Below, one piece after another: positions 44,955 to 56,711 of a DNA stretch of 61,944 nucleotides. The stretch's first letter is position 1. Each line of letters starts with the position of its first letter. The notes beneath the pieces were generated by a model. The model had not been told where the DNA came from. It made no database searches and saw only the letters and a program-made list of their open reading frames with translations. The stretch covers positions 40,616-102,559 of the forward strand of contig JAPOIM010000005.1 in NCBI GenBank assembly GCA_029978905.1. Direction: 5' to 3'. The translations under genes and the position numbers were made by a program. The stretch is from Planctomycetota bacterium. GTDB taxonomy: Bacteria; Planctomycetota; Planctomycetia; Pirellulales; UBA1268.

Positions 44955-46295
44955 TCAGGCCAGTTTCCCAAACACGGGCCCACGGAGGCTGCCCGTGCTG
45001 TCGGCAAACGCCTCCTGCTCAATCCCCAGCGCCTGGAGCAAGCTCACATAAAGATTCGTCATCCGCTGCTCGCCGTCTCGCACGGAGTGCCCGTGAGAGA
45101 GCCCCATACCCAGCCCCCCAGCCACGAGCGTGGGCAGATCCTTAGGCCAGTGTGTCGTGCTACACCCGCTGCCGTAGAGCACGAGCGTGTTATCGAGCAG
45201 GGTTCCTTCGCGATCGTGGAAACTCGTCAGTCGCGTGAAGAAATGGGCGAGCTGCTCACTCAGGAAGCGATCGTATTTGGCAAAGGCGAGCAGTCCCTCC
45301 CGGTCACCTGCGTGTGAGAGGTTGTGATGCGTCTGAGGTAGACCCAGTTTCAGCGGAAAGGTGTCGCTAATGCCCATGCCATCTTCTCGGCTGAGCATAA
45401 ACGACACACTGCGGGTGAGGTCCGCATCAAACGCCAGGGCCACCAGGTCAAACATCGACCGGTAGTAGCTTGCAGGCTCACCCTCTGGCGAGGCATCGAG
45501 ATCGAGGAATGACCGATCCTGGTCTTTGATCGGCGTCTCCATCCATCGCTCGGAAGCCACCAGACGTGCCTCGAGCTCATCGAGGCTAGCGAGGTACTGC
45601 TGCATCGTCTCGCGATCCGTATGCCCAAGCCGTCGCGAAAAGGCGTTGGCACTCTCCAGCACCGCATCCACGAGAGAGAGTTGCCGACCGAGCGCATCGC
45701 GTGTGGCCACCTTCGCTGACGCGTCGCCCCGAAAGAGTCGATCAAAAACACGCCGCGGGCTGTTCTCCGCAGGAATCGGCCTGCCTTCAAGGTCATACGA
45801 GAGGGTGCTCGTCCTTGAGAGAAACCCGACGCCCGAATCGATCGAAAGCACGAGCGATGGATGTCGGCAGTGCTGCTTCGTGTGTTCGGCCACCACCTGA
45901 TCCAACGAAACACTGTTGAACCGACCGGGCTTGGGATCCTGCAGCGGTGCTCCCGTGAGCCACATGTCTGAGCAGATGTGGCTGTCTGCCTTGGGTCCGT
46001 TCGCGTGCTCAAGCCCCCCGAAGAAACTCAGCTGATCGCAGAAGGGCTCGAGTGGCTTTGTCGACTCGCCAAACTGCAACTTTCCCTCATGGCTCACTCG
46101 CGGAAACCAATGCCATTCGTCGATCCCCAACTCGGGCTTGGGCAGCGCCATCCCATTCGCGGTATAGACCGCACAGAACCGTCTCGGCTGCGATGCGGTG
46201 ACGGCTTCGCCCATTGCCTCGAGAGCGGGGAGCGCGAGTGTGGCCCCCGCCAGCCCCTTCAACACGGCCCGACGATCGATGCGCGGAGCAGTCAT
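44955..46295 (-). CDS. DUF1552 Tat-exported protein
   Basis: This exported DUF1552 protein, related in overall plan to DUF1501, has a leader with [21 protein letters not shown] (twin-arginine type, residues 7-27). Family motifs include [59 protein letters not shown], and late [29 protein letters not shown]. The 446 residues are full length. It lies 22 bases after the DUF1592-family gene on the same strand, a frequent pairing in planctomycetes. The biochemical role is unproven. Confidence 0.93.
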   Translation of the reverse strand: MTAPRIDRRAVLKGLAGATLALPALEAMGEAVTASQPRRFCAVYTANGMALPKPELGIDEWHWFPRVSHEGKLQFGESTKPLEPFCDQLSFFGGLEHANGPKADSHICSDMWLTGAPLQDPKPGRFNSVSLDQVVAEHTKQHCRHPSLVLSIDSGVGFLSRTSTLSYDLEGRPIPAENSPRRVFDRLFRGDASAKVATRDALGRQLSLVDAVLESANAFSRRLGHTDRETMQQYLASLDELEARLVASERWMETPIKDQDRSFLDLDASPEGEPASYYRSMFDLVALAFDADLTRSVSFMLSREDGMGISDTFPLKLGLPQTHHNLSHAGDREGLLAFAKYDRFLSEQLAHFFTRLTSFHDREGTLLDNTLVLYGSGCSTTHWPKDLPTLVAGGLGMGLSHGHSVRDGEQRMTNLYVSLLQALGIEQEAFADSTGSLRGPVFGKLA

Positions 46296-46317
46296 TTCGA
46301 CACTCTCTTCGTGAATC

Positions 46318-49300
46318 TCACTTGGTCAGAAACATCTCACTGCCAACGATGGCGTGCAGGATATCCCGCAACCCGCCCCCCGACGCGCGAACATCACCCA
46401 CCATCTTCGTCAACCACTGCGTTTCCTGGGGTGTCGGCCTCCGGCCGTTGGCATAGGTTGCGAGATGCCACGCAAAACTCAGCCCCACCCGATCCGGCCG
46501 TTCCTCGGCCAGGTAGTCGCGAAACGCTGCAAAGTCCGCCACCTCCGTGCCATCCGGGAGCCGCGCATGGGTCTCGATGGCTGCGTCTCCCTCCGGGATC
46601 GCGCGACCGTCTGCGCCATAGCCTTCGAAAGGCAATCCCCAAGGATCGATGCTCTCGTGACAACCCCGGCAGCCCTGCGCAGAGCGGTGTCGCTCCAGTT
46701 TCTCGCGGAGGGAGAGCTGCGAGAGGTCTTCAAGCACTGGCACATTGGGAGGCGGATCGGCAGGCGGCTCAGCGATGAGCGTTCTCGCCAACCAGGCTCC
46801 TCGTTTCACCGGGTTTGGCTCCCGTCCGTTGGAGAGGCCAGCGAGGACCGCAGGCAGCGTGATCACCCCTCCGAGGTCCTCACGACCGTGCCGCACGGGC
46901 ACAAACGCAAAGCCACTTTCCACAGACTCCTCAAGCCCGAGGTAGTCCGCCACCACCTCGTTGACCATCACCGTCTCGCTTCGCACCAACGTCTCGACCG
47001 CGGCATTGCTTCGGATCAGATGCCCGAGGAGTGCGGCTGGCTGCCGTCGCAGGTGCGGGCGGACATGCTTGGCCAGATGCGGAAACCGCGTCTGATCAAC
47101 TTCCACCACATCAAAATGATCCAGCCGCAACCATTCTGAGGCGAAGGTATCAACACAGGCATCAAAGCGGTGATCGTCGAGCAGTCGATTTGTTTCTGCA
47201 GTGAGCCTTGCCTGGAGCCTGCCGGCTGCCGCCGCCTCAAGGAGCTGAGCATCGGGAGGGGCGTTCCAGAGAAAAAACGACAGCTTCGCGGCCAGCTCCT
47301 CCGGAGCAAGTGGCTCGGCAGCCGGGGTCTCACTCGCCTCCACCAGAAACAAAAACTGCGGGGACACGAGCGTCGCCACACACGCATCACGCAACGCCTG
47401 CGTGGGATTCCTCCCCGCCTCCACACCGCGCCGCCAGATCTTCACCAGACCGCCAAGCTCACTCTCCGTCACCGGCCGACGAAACGCTCGCGTGGCAAAA
47501 CTCCGGAGGACCGAACAGGCCCACACCTCGGGGTCGCTGGTGTCGGCATCCGCGCCCTGCATCAACAACTGATGCGACGCTGGCGGCCACTGATCGTGGA
47601 GCGGGCCCTCAAACTCCACACTCTCGACCAGCAGCCGCGGCATATCACGGTCGCTTGTGTATTCGCTGCGCACAGCGATCTCGCGGAACCCTGCGAGGTA
47701 GTTGGGGTTGTCGGCCTCGACGCGCGGGTTCGGGAAGTTGGCCATCGCTCCTTCAAACACATACTCCCGCAGCTCACCGCACTCGACGCGCTGCGGCCCC
47801 CCAACGGCCGCGAGCGTGCTTCCGCAGTCTCGCCGCAACCCAAGATGCACCCCCAGCCATGGACGACGCTGCTCCATCTTCACCAGCCGCGCTGCGAGCG
47901 CATGGCTCGCGTCCAACGGCACGAGCGTGATCGCATCGATCGGCTCGGGGCCCGCGTAGGCGGCGCGAATCGTCACGGTCTCGTGAGGGAGCCGAGCCAC
48001 CACGCACGCCGGCTGGCTCCACCTCGAGGTCACCTGGCGTTCAGCGATCGTGAGCACAAGTTCTTGCGAGTTGGCTGCTGGTTGGCCGTCAGACTGTGGC
48101 ACGCGAGGTTCGAGGCCGGCGATGCCCACCTGCACTAGGTAGATGCCAGCGTGCGGCACATCAACCGACCACGCGTCCTCCTCGGTCCGTGTGGCTTCAA
48201 CCCCAATGCCAGCCTCCCCTCGCATGTTCCCAGGTGGCACCACCAGCAGATCGTCGTAGCAGGCAGCCCGCACCGTGATGCGAAACCGCCCCTCATCCGG
48301 CAGCTCACGCACCGCCACTTTGAAGTTTGGAAGCGGGCCATATTTGCTCCCGACGCCGAGATACCGGTCGCTGGGAATCGACGGCCGTAACAAAAGGCCG
48401 CCTGCCACCACTTCATGCCCGCGCCCCCTCGGGTCCAGAAAGTCTTTCGCATCATCCCCGTCGGAACCGCGCAGGCAGGCAAAGACCGCGTGCTCAATAC
48501 CCTCAAAGTCGCGCCAGCCACGGACGGTGTCGTTCCCTTGATAGCCCTCGATGAAGCGAAAATGCCGCTGCATGGCGATCGGCACACACGCAAACGGCTT
48601 GGTAATCTCCGGCTCTGAAATCAACACATCCGCCGTAGGGAGCAGTTTGCTGATGTGGCCGAGGATCAGGTCGTCGGCGACGGGGTTTTGATTGATGCCC
48701 CGACCGAGTTGCACTCGAAATCGCTGAATCGCGGGCGGTTGCGTCACGTCCACGAGCGCCGCGTCAACTGCTCGTTCCGCCGCCTCGAGGTAGGCCTCGA
48801 GCTGTGAGGGGGACAGTTGCAGCGTTGCGGCCTGGTTGGTGAAGCCTTCTTTCGAAATCGCATCGGCAGGAAGGCTACCCGTCACATCATCCTCGATACC
48901 AAGCAGGTCCTGGATCGCCTGCCGATACTGAGCGACCGTCAGCCGCCGCACCGATCCATTCCTTGGCACCGGGCGGGCGTCGAACGCGGCCAAGGCCTGA
49001 TCGGCCCACGCCAGCAACCCGTCGCGTTCTGCATCGCTCAGAGGCGGAGCCTCCTCCGGTGGCATCGTGCCATCGCGTACCGCGCGAACCACACGCTCAA
49101 AGACCGACCGCGTGGCGACCGTGGGGAGCGATTCGATCCTGTCGAGCTGCACGCCCCCCTCATGCTGCTGCTCGTCGTGACAGGCAGCGCAGTGCTTCTG
49201 CACCACCGCGTGCGCCAGCGGGAAGGCCGACCGAGCCGCCTCTTCGCTTGGCCACTCGGCAGCCCACACACCACCCAAGAAAAGCAGCAGGCCAGCCAGC

Positions 49301-49365
49301 GAGCAGCAGACGTCGATCGAGGCCCTCACCGACCCAGCTCTAGGCTTACGCCTTCGGCAGTTCAT
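46318..49365 (-). CDS. DUF1587/DUF1592/DUF1588/DUF1585 secreted cytochrome-like protein
   Basis: This is a large exported multi-domain protein. After a signal-like segment (about residues 22-36) there is a cytochrome-type motif [10 protein letters not shown] (CxxCH) and [13 protein letters not shown]1587 begins with [20 protein letters not shown]1592 follows with [18 protein letters not shown] sequences ([12 protein letters not shown]), then [36 protein letters not shown] (DUF1588) and [23 protein letters not shown] (a second CxxCH, DUF1585). ATG 49365 overlaps the Gfo/Idh gene by 20 bases. GTG 49329 is an alternative. Its operon partner is DUF1552. The role is unknown. Confidence 0.9.
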   Translation of the reverse strand: MNCRRRKPRAGSVRASIDVCCSLAGLLLFLGGVWAAEWPSEEAARSAFPLAHAVVQKHCAACHDEQQHEGGVQLDRIESLPTVATRSVFERVVRAVRDGTMPPEEAPPLSDAERDGLLAWADQALAAFDARPVPRNGSVRRLTVAQYRQAIQDLLGIEDDVTGSLPADAISKEGFTNQAATLQLSPSQLEAYLEAAERAVDAALVDVTQPPAIQRFRVQLGRGINQNPVADDLILGHISKLLPTADVLISEPEITKPFACVPIAMQRHFRFIEGYQGNDTVRGWRDFEGIEHAVFACLRGSDGDDAKDFLDPRGRGHEVVAGGLLLRPSIPSDRYLGVGSKYGPLPNFKVAVRELPDEGRFRITVRAACYDDLLVVPPGNMRGEAGIGVEATRTEEDAWSVDVPHAGIYLVQVGIAGLEPRVPQSDGQPAANSQELVLTIAERQVTSRWSQPACVVARLPHETVTIRAAYAGPEPIDAITLVPLDASHALAARLVKMEQRRPWLGVHLGLRRDCGSTLAAVGGPQRVECGELREYVFEGAMANFPNPRVEADNPNYLAGFREIAVRSEYTSDRDMPRLLVESVEFEGPLHDQWPPASHQLLMQGADADTSDPEVWACSVLRSFATRAFRRPVTESELGGLVKIWRRGVEAGRNPTQALRDACVATLVSPQFLFLVEASETPAAEPLAPEELAAKLSFFLWNAPPDAQLLEAAAAGRLQARLTAETNRLLDDHRFDACVDTFASEWLRLDHFDVVEVDQTRFPHLAKHVRPHLRRQPAALLGHLIRSNAAVETLVRSETVMVNEVVADYLGLEESVESGFAFVPVRHGREDLGGVITLPAVLAGLSNGREPNPVKRGAWLARTLIAEPPADPPPNVPVLEDLSQLSLREKLERHRSAQGCRGCHESIDPWGLPFEGYGADGRAIPEGDAAIETHARLPDGTEVADFAAFRDYLAEERPDRVGLSFAWHLATYANGRRPTPQETQWLTKMVGDVRASGGGLRDILHAIVGSEMFLTK

Positions 49366-50833
49366 AGCCCGCGCGGTATTCCTTCCCGAAGTGCTGATTG
49401 GCTTCGTCGTCGGTGGAACGCTCGCTGACCGGATCGATCGTGAGTTCACGACCAATCGCGTAGGGCGTGGCTTTGACGTCCACCTTGTTGGCCACGAGAT
49501 GCTCTTCGAACGAGGCGAAGGTGTCGGCCACCGCCTTCTCAGCCATCTCACCTCCAGCCTTCATGCTCGGACGGTCACCGATCTCGGCAGTCTCACCAAG
49601 CTTCCAGGAAATATTACCGAGGTGCGCCAGCGCACTGGAGAGATGCCCATCCTCGATGTCGAGGTGCAGATCTTTGTGATTTCGGCTGCGAACCCCCTTC
49701 ACGAAGTTCGCGAAGTGGAACTGGTCGTTCCCGCCCTGCCACTTGCCGAGCTCATTGCCTTCGTAGTCGAACGCCACGCCCGAGAGATAGTTCGGGCTCA
49801 CCGCATAGCCTTCGCTCCCCCACCAAATATTGGCCACACGCAGCGGCCCGGCTTTGAGGCCGAAGTCTTCATCTTCGGTGATCTCGAGGCCGCGGACCTC
49901 GGAAATCAGGAGAGCATCGTCCCAGCTGAAGAGCGTCAGCTGGCTGTTGGCTGCATTCCCGTTGTCGATGTAGCCGAGCCGCCCACCCACGCTGACCACC
50001 TTCTTTGGGAGTTCCTGCTTCCCCAAGCCCCAGCGGGCCTTGTCGATTTCGTGGGGGTTCTGATTGCCAAGGTCGCCGTTGCCTGTGCTGAGATCCCAGT
50101 GCCAGTCGTAGTGCAACCGCTCGCGAATCGGCACCACGGCAGGCGACGGCCCGGCCCAAAGGTCGAAGTCGAGGCCTTCTGGCAGAGGCGCCGGCGTGTC
50201 CACAAGGCCGATGCTCTGCCGCCGCTTGTAGCAGAGGGCATGAGCCACCTTCACTTCTCCAATCTTGCCGCTGTGCACAAACGCAAGCGTGTCGCGCATG
50301 CCTGGCATGCTGCGGCTCTGCGCGCCCATCTGACAGATGCGGCCAAGTTTGCGGGCATGATTGGTCATGATCCGCCCCTCTTCCACCGTGTAGCTGCACG
50401 GCTTCTCCACGTAGACATCCTTGCCCGCCTGCATCGCCCAGACCGTCATCAGGGCATGCCAGTGGTTGGGGGTGGCGATGGAGATGATGTCGATCGTGTC
50501 GTCATCGAGCAGCTTGCGGAAGTCACGCTCAAACCTCGGCGCGTGCAGCATGTCTTTGAAACGCGACTCGTACCGGGCCTGCGTGTTGGGATCGCAGTCG
50601 GAGACCGCCACCAGATCGGCGTCGGGGTTGTCGATCCAGTTCCCCACATGCGAGGAGCCACGACCATTGAGACCGATCACGGCGACACGCAGCTTCTCAT
50701 TCGGCCCCACCACCTTGGCGACCCGCTTCGGCGCCTCGGCAGCGGTCGCCCGCAACGCCGAGAGAGACACGGCAGCGGTGGCCAAGGCCTGCTCAACAAA
50801 ACCGCGGCGGCTGATCTGAGGAAGGTCGCGCAT
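49346..50833 (-). CDS. Tat-exported Gfo/Idh/MocA-family oxidoreductase (second copy)
   Basis: This is a sugar/polyol-type NAD(P)-dependent oxidoreductase with a twin-arginine leader (SRRGFVEQALATAAV, about residues 8-22). Rossmann motif VAVIGLNGRGSSHVGNW is followed by SIATPNHWHALM, YVEKPCSYTV and substrate-side DWHWDLSTGNGDLGNQNPHEID. It is a relative of the oxidoreductase at 32483 but its sequence has diverged. ATG 50833 has TAGGAGA upstream and gives 495 residues. It is first in the likely operon with the DUF1592-family and DUF1552 genes, and it is divergent from the redoxin fusion. Confidence 0.92.
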   Translation of the reverse strand: MRDLPQISRRGFVEQALATAAVSLSALRATAAEAPKRVAKVVGPNEKLRVAVIGLNGRGSSHVGNWIDNPDADLVAVSDCDPNTQARYESRFKDMLHAPRFERDFRKLLDDDTIDIISIATPNHWHALMTVWAMQAGKDVYVEKPCSYTVEEGRIMTNHARKLGRICQMGAQSRSMPGMRDTLAFVHSGKIGEVKVAHALCYKRRQSIGLVDTPAPLPEGLDFDLWAGPSPAVVPIRERLHYDWHWDLSTGNGDLGNQNPHEIDKARWGLGKQELPKKVVSVGGRLGYIDNGNAANSQLTLFSWDDALLISEVRGLEITEDEDFGLKAGPLRVANIWWGSEGYAVSPNYLSGVAFDYEGNELGKWQGGNDQFHFANFVKGVRSRNHKDLHLDIEDGHLSSALAHLGNISWKLGETAEIGDRPSMKAGGEMAEKAVADTFASFEEHLVANKVDVKATPYAIGRELTIDPVSERSTDDEANQHFGKEYRAGYELPKA

Positions 50834-51022
50834 CGTTCGGTCTCCTAGAGTGTTCGGTTCGTGTTCGGCGGATCGCCACAAGCGTACCGCAGGCCCACCG
50901 GCCATGCGAACCACGGGCTGTTTCCGGAGGACGGCAACAGACTCCGCTTCTTTCCCCCGTGAAACTCGTTTAATTTGCTGTCTCCGCCCCATCGCGAACG
51001 GTTTCTGCAGCGAGTCCGAGCC

Positions 51023-53119
51023 ATGCCCAACGTTCCCTGCGTGCCCTCTCAGCGGCCTTCCTCCCATCGCCCCGCGCGGCTCGCCCTGGCGACCGTGATC
51101 GCAACGCTCGGGCTCGTGGCGGGATGGCTTCCATCCGCCCCCGCTGCCCCAGACGAACCCGTGCGGCAGTCTGCCATCCCGCGAAGGCCTGGAGACCATG
51201 GCGTGGGAAGCCCTGTTGCGAGCGCCAGCTATACCGATCTCTCGGGGGCCACACACTCCGTAGGTGACGCTGATGGCTTCACGATCTTCGCCGCGACAAG
51301 CACCTCGTGCCCTCTGAGCATGAAGTACGTGCCCTCCCTCGCGGCCATTGCCTCAGAACTGCCGCAGACCTTCCGGCTCGTCCTCGTGAATCCAACCGCC
51401 AGCGATGAGCGGGAGGCGATGCACCGCGACGCCGAGCGGATCGCGAAGAGTGCTACAACGAGCGTGGCGTATGTGCACGATGCCGACGGTAGCCTCGCAC
51501 AGGCCATTGGACTGCAGACCACCACCGATGTGGTGGTCATTGATCGCGCGAGGACCATCCGCTACCACGGGGCCATCGACGACCAGTACGGCTTCGGCTA
51601 TGCGCTCGACGCCCCCAAGCACACGTACCTTCGTGATGCCGTCGCCGCTCTCAACACCGCACGCGAACCCGTAATCGCCGCAACCGACGCACCTGGGTGC
51701 GACGTGGAAACCCGCTCGACGCCCATCAGTCCCAGCGACCTGACCTACCACCGCGAGATCGCACGGCTTGTGCAACGACACTGTGTGGAGTGCCATCGCG
51801 ATGGCGGCGTGGGCCCCTTTGCCCTCGACACCTACGACGACCTCACCGCCCATGCTGGCATGGTCCGCGATGTGGTCCGCCGCGGCACGATGCCTCCCTG
51901 GTTTGCAGCGGACACGAGTCCGGACTCGACCGACGAAACGGCTCCTGGTGGAACGCACGCCCCAGCGCCGCTGACGTGGGCCAACGACCGCTCGCTGGCG
52001 GAAAGCGAGAAGGCCACGCTGCTCGCGTGGCTCGACGGCTCGCGACCGCTCGGAGATCCCGCCGACGCCCCCGAGCCCAAGACGTACCCAGATGGCTGGC
52101 GGATCGGGAAGCCGGACCAGATCTGGGAGTTCGCACAACCGCAAGAGGTGAAAGCCTCTGGCGTGATGCCGTATCAGAACGTGGTGGTCGAGACGGGCCT
52201 TCGTGAAGACCGGTGGGTGCGCGCTATCGAAGTGCAACCCGGAAGCCCAGAGGTCGTCCACCATGTGCTCGTGCATGTGCTGCGCCCAGCCGATGACGAT
52301 GTCCCGCAAGAAGATCGTGAAGGCTACTGGGCTGTGTATGTGCCAGGGCAAAGCGTGCATTCCTACCCGGAGGGTTTTGCCAAGAAGATTCCCGCCGGTG
52401 CCCGACTGAACTTCCAGATGCACTACACCCCGAACGGCACCGCGACCACCGACATCACGCGGATCGGGGTGGTGTTTTGCGACGAGCCGGAGCATGAAGT
52501 TCGCACCGCGGGGATCGTTAACACCCGGCTGGAGATCCCACCCGGGGCCGGCAACCACCGTGAAGATGCTTCCATCACCCTCCCCACCGAAGTGATGCTT
52601 CTCGGCTTCTTTCCACACATGCACCTGCGGGGCAAAGCCTGCCGCTACGAACTGACGCGCGGCGACCAGACGACCACCCTGCTCGACGTGCCACGATACG
52701 ACTTCAACTGGCAGCTCTCGTACCGCCTGGCGGAACCACTGCGTCTGGTAGCCGGTGACCGGCTGCACTTCGCGGCTTGGTTCGACAACAGCGATGCAAA
52801 TCCTGCCAATCCGGATCCGACCCAAACAGTACGGTGGGGGCCACAGACCTTTGAGGAGATGCACCTCGGCTATCTTGAGTACTACCTGCCGCAGGCCACG
52901 CCGGGCGAGGCTGCGAGCGGCGAGGGCCCCTGGGGACGATTCGTGGCAGGTCTCCGCCAGACCGACCTCAAAGCCGCCTTTGATCGACTGGACGCCAACC
53001 ACGATGGGCAGCTCACCCCAGCAGAACTCCCCGACCGGCTACGAGAGCGGCTGATGCGACTCGACCTGGATCAGAGCGGCGACCTGTCACGCGAGGAAGC
53101 GGCTCTTTTGGCTCGCTAA
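51023..53119 (+). CDS. Redoxin / cytochrome / copper-monooxygenase-like / EF-hand fusion
   Basis: This is an exported 698-residue fusion. In order: signal-like segment (about 18-38), redoxin domain with a single Cys in STSCPLSMKY (no CxxC), haem-type HCVECHRDGGVGPFAL near residue 252, a copper type II ascorbate-dependent monooxygenase-like domain (about 370-620, with VVHHVLVHVL and PHMHLRGKACRYEL), and two EF-hand-like loops at the end (DANHDGQLT and DLDQSGDLS). ATG 51023 sets a sensible leader; a TTG at 50975 is also possible. A hairpin follows at 53205. The fusion type occurs in planctomycetes, but the substrate is unknown. Confidence 0.85.
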   Translation: MPNVPCVPSQRPSSHRPARLALATVIATLGLVAGWLPSAPAAPDEPVRQSAIPRRPGDHGVGSPVASASYTDLSGATHSVGDADGFTIFAATSTSCPLSMKYVPSLAAIASELPQTFRLVLVNPTASDEREAMHRDAERIAKSATTSVAYVHDADGSLAQAIGLQTTTDVVVIDRARTIRYHGAIDDQYGFGYALDAPKHTYLRDAVAALNTAREPVIAATDAPGCDVETRSTPISPSDLTYHREIARLVQRHCVECHRDGGVGPFALDTYDDLTAHAGMVRDVVRRGTMPPWFAADTSPDSTDETAPGGTHAPAPLTWANDRSLAESEKATLLAWLDGSRPLGDPADAPEPKTYPDGWRIGKPDQIWEFAQPQEVKASGVMPYQNVVVETGLREDRWVRAIEVQPGSPEVVHHVLVHVLRPADDDVPQEDREGYWAVYVPGQSVHSYPEGFAKKIPAGARLNFQMHYTPNGTATTDITRIGVVFCDEPEHEVRTAGIVNTRLEIPPGAGNHREDASITLPTEVMLLGFFPHMHLRGKACRYELTRGDQTTTLLDVPRYDFNWQLSYRLAEPLRLVAGDRLHFAAWFDNSDANPANPDPTQTVRWGPQTFEEMHLGYLEYYLPQATPGEAASGEGPWGRFVAGLRQTDLKAAFDRLDANHDGQLTPAELPDRLRERLMRLDLDQSGDLSREEAALLAR

Positions 53120-53204
53120 TCGCGGAAAACCAGCCCTTGTCTTCCCCCCCCGAACGGAGCCATACTGCTTCTCCGTAGAGGGGAACATTTCTTTGCCAGC
53201 GGAA

Positions 53205-53233
53205 GAGGCTCGTCTGTTTTGCAGACGGGCCTC
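53205..53233 (+). terminator. Hairpin after the redoxin fusion gene
   Basis: Arms 53205-53216 and 53222-53233 form a 12-bp stem with one G-T wobble and a 5-base loop TTTTG. It is followed by ATTTG, so the U-run is short. It sits about 85 bases after the stop of the redoxin fusion and probably ends that transcript. The rest of the 210-base gap up to 53329 holds a T-rich leader with TTTTTAAAAA at 53300-53309, likely the promoter and 5' region of the pseudopilin gene. Confidence 0.6.
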
Positions 53234-53329
53234 ATTTGATGTTGGTGTGCGCCTCTCTCCGTTACGGAAATACGTTGGTTTTTCGTTCTTCCTTTCGTCT
53301 TTTTAAAAACCCTTCGGAAAGCCTTTATC

Positions 53330-54346
<1,017 letters not shown>

Positions 54347-54446
54347 CACGCGACCAAAGCCGTTTCGTTTTCGAGCCTCTCCATCCGCGATGCGGGTGTG
54401 GTCATAGGTTGGCCACACCCGCCCGCGCACCTCTCAAGGAGCCGTC

Positions 54447-54899
54447 ATGGTTTCGCCGTTTTTCTATTGCCGATCCCTGCGCCTCGACTGTCCACCGTTG
54501 CGTGCTCTGGGCATCGCCGTGCTCGTGTGTGGGCTCGCTCTGTCCGGCTGCAGCGGAACGGACGGACCTGTCCAACGAGAAGTCTCTGGCACGGTGACCT
54601 TCCAGGGCAGCCCCATCGAGGAAGGGATCATCACCTTTGAAGATGCCAAAAAGGGATATGCCGAAAGCTCCGAACTGGGGCCAGGCGGCACGTACAAACT
54701 GAATGCCCCCGACGGCAACTACACGGTGTATGTCGAACCCCCGATCGTCGTGATTGAAGACACTGCCGACACGCCCGGTGGTGAGGAAGAAAAACAGGTC
54801 GACAACATCCCCGTGCAGTATCGCAACTCTGTCGAGTCGCCTCTCAAGGCCGTCGTTGCCGGAGATGGTACGGTCCAGGACTTCGACCTTCAGCCGTAG
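54447..54899 (+). CDS. Small lipoprotein, possible carboxypeptidase-regulatory-like fold
   Basis: This 150-residue exported lipoprotein has a leader with lipobox LALSGC (Cys at about residue 35). The mature part is beta-rich with VSGTVTFQGSPIEEGIITFED and GTYKLNAPDGNYTVYVEPP, the pattern of carboxypeptidase-regulatory-like domains, then an acidic linker. Such small lipoproteins often follow DUF1559 genes in planctomycetes; the 100-base spacing supports a paired expression. The function is unknown. AAGGAG lies about 7 bases before ATG 54447. Confidence 0.8.
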   Translation: MVSPFFYCRSLRLDCPPLRALGIAVLVCGLALSGCSGTDGPVQREVSGTVTFQGSPIEEGIITFEDAKKGYAESSELGPGGTYKLNAPDGNYTVYVEPPIVVIEDTADTPGGEEEKQVDNIPVQYRNSVESPLKAVVAGDGTVQDFDLQP

Positions 54900-54922
54900 G
54901 CATCACGCAGCCGTTGCGCCTC

Positions 54923-55714
54923 TCACACCTGCACGCGGTGATCGAGCGCTGTCGTCTTGCCCCAGGTGAGCCGCTGCTCGATCGCCGCGGTGATGAACCG
55001 CTTCCCTCGCCGCACGGCCTCTGAGAGGGAGTGGCCTTGGGCAAGCCCGGTGGCGATCGCCGCGGCAAAGGTGCATCCCGTGCCATGCGTGTCGACACGG
55101 CGGCGGAAGGGAGCCGTGAATCGCTCGGAGCCCTCCGGCGTGATCAGGATGTCGACCGCCTGCTTTGTGCCAAGGTGCCCCCCTTTGGCCAGCACGCTGC
55201 AGCCAAAGCGTTCCACCAGCGCCCGGCCGGCCTCTTCCATCTGCCGGTGGTCCTTGCAGGGCATGCCGCTGAGAATCCGCAGTTCATCCAGATTGGGGGT
55301 CAGCAGGGTTGCCAGAGGAAAGAGTTGCGTTTGGTAGGCGGCAATCGCGGCGGGCGCGAGCAAGGGGGCACCGCTCGAGGCCACCATCACCGGATCGACC
55401 ACGAGGGGTGTGCCAGGGGCCAGTCGACTCAGCGTGTCCGCCACGCGCCTGACAATCGCGGGAGAGAAGAGCATCCCAGTCTTGATGCCCCTCACCGGGA
55501 AGGCCTGCAGCGACAGCCGCATCTGTGCCTCGACGACCGCGGGCTTCACGGCCTGAATCGTCTCCACCGCCCCCGGCACCTCTGCGACCACGCAGGTGAT
55601 CGCCGTCTGGGCGTAGCCGCCGAGGGTCGTAATCGTCTTTAAATCCGCCTGAGCTCCCGCTCCGCAGGAGTTGTCGGAACCAGCGACAGTCAGGACGACG
55701 GGTGGGTTTTTCAT
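54923..55714 (-). CDS. thiD: Hydroxymethylpyrimidine / phosphomethylpyrimidine kinase
   Basis: ThiD phosphorylates HMP and HMP-phosphate in thiamine synthesis, using ATP. Motifs: AGSDNSCGAGAQADLKTITTLGGYAQTAIT at the start, VRGIKTGMLFS, VVDPVMVASSGAPLL, LLTPNLDEL and DTHGTGCTFAAAIA (catalytic Asp-x-GTGC region). The 263 residues fit. It is a single gene between the lipoprotein gene and the divergent mlaE. With thiE in the window, at least two thiamine genes are present, dispersed from each other. Confidence 0.95.
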   Translation of the reverse strand: MKNPPVVLTVAGSDNSCGAGAQADLKTITTLGGYAQTAITCVVAEVPGAVETIQAVKPAVVEAQMRLSLQAFPVRGIKTGMLFSPAIVRRVADTLSRLAPGTPLVVDPVMVASSGAPLLAPAAIAAYQTQLFPLATLLTPNLDELRILSGMPCKDHRQMEEAGRALVERFGCSVLAKGGHLGTKQAVDILITPEGSERFTAPFRRRVDTHGTGCTFAAAIATGLAQGHSLSEAVRRGKRFITAAIEQRLTWGKTTALDHRVQV

Positions 55715-55841
55715 AGTCCGCCACTCTAGTTTGCCCCAGACTTCCCATCCAGCCTACGTAACCGGCTCAAGCCGCCCAGGCGTTTCAGCCGATCTCATCC
55801 GATGAGTCTGCCACCGTTTGTTCATTCCAGAGACGCCGCCG

Positions 55842-56711
55842 ATGTCGTCCGAGCCTCCGTCCACCGTGCCCCCTGCCCCCAGTTTCGTGAACTGGATCGC
55901 AGGCCGTGTTGCCGACGTGGGGGATGCCGCGGTTGGCATGGTGTCTGCTGTCGGGGATGTGGCGCTCTTTTCCGCCAGCACCATCGGTTGGCTCTTTTGG
56001 CGTCGCCCCAGACGGGATGTGCTCCTCCCGAGTTTCTATTCGATCGGGGTGATGTCGTTGCCGGTCGTCGCCCTGACCGGGCTCTTCCTCGGCATGGTGC
56101 TCGCCGTGCAGAGCTACTCCCAGTTTCGAGCCCTGGGCCTGCAAACGCGGCTGGGGTCGGTGATCAACCTCTCGCTCGTGCGAGAACTCGGCCCGGTGCT
56201 TGCCGCCACGATGCTCGCCGGTCGGGTAGGGAGCGCGATGGCGGCAGAACTCGGCACGATGCGAGTTACGGAGCAGATCGACGCGCTCGAAAGCATGGGG
56301 GCCAACCCGATCTATTACCTCGTGGTCCCTCGCTTCCTCGGCTGCCTGCTGCTCATTCCGCTGCTCACGGTGATGGCCGACTTCATGGGAGTGCTGGGTG
56401 GGTTTCTCTACTCCTATCTCCTGCTGGGGATCGACTACCACCACTACTGGACCAACTCGCGCGCCTACGTCAGCGGCTTCGATCTCGGCATGGGCATCTT
56501 CAAGAGTTTCTTCTTTGGTGCCGCCATCGCGATCGTCAGCTGCCACCGGGGCTTCCACTGCGCTCCCGGTGCGGAAGGAGTGGGGCGGGCCGCAACCAAT
56601 GCCTTCGTGCATTCCTTTGTGCTGATTCTGGTGCTCGACCTCTTCCTGGGCATCTTTCTCGACGATGTGCATGAGATCATCCGTCCCGAGGGAGCGCGAC
56701 GCCTGCTGTGA
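55842..56711 (+). CDS. mlaE: Phospholipid ABC transporter permease MlaE
   Basis: This is the inner-membrane permease of the Mla system, which moves phospholipids between the inner and outer membranes. Motifs: [63 protein letters not shown], a family-defining block, then [16 protein letters not shown]. About five or six hydrophobic segments. ATG 55842 gives 289 residues; an in-frame TTG at 55818 would add eight. It begins divergently from thiD and its stop overlaps mlaF by one base. Confidence 0.92.
   Translation: MSSEPPSTVPPAPSFVNWIAGRVADVGDAAVGMVSAVGDVALFSASTIGWLFWRRPRRDVLLPSFYSIGVMSLPVVALTGLFLGMVLAVQSYSQFRALGLQTRLGSVINLSLVRELGPVLAATMLAGRVGSAMAAELGTMRVTEQIDALESMGANPIYYLVVPRFLGCLLLIPLLTVMADFMGVLGGFLYSYLLLGIDYHHYWTNSRAYVSGFDLGMGIFKSFFFGAAIAIVSCHRGFHCAPGAEGVGRAATNAFVHSFVLILVLDLFLGIFLDDVHEIIRPEGARRLL

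Noticed and set aside
49391..50848. A 485-codon open frame on the + strand
   Set aside because: It is the complement of the second Gfo/Idh gene; only the - strand product matches a family.
51353..53002. A 549-codon open frame on the - strand
   Set aside because: It is antisense to the redoxin fusion, which has clear domains; the antisense product shows none.
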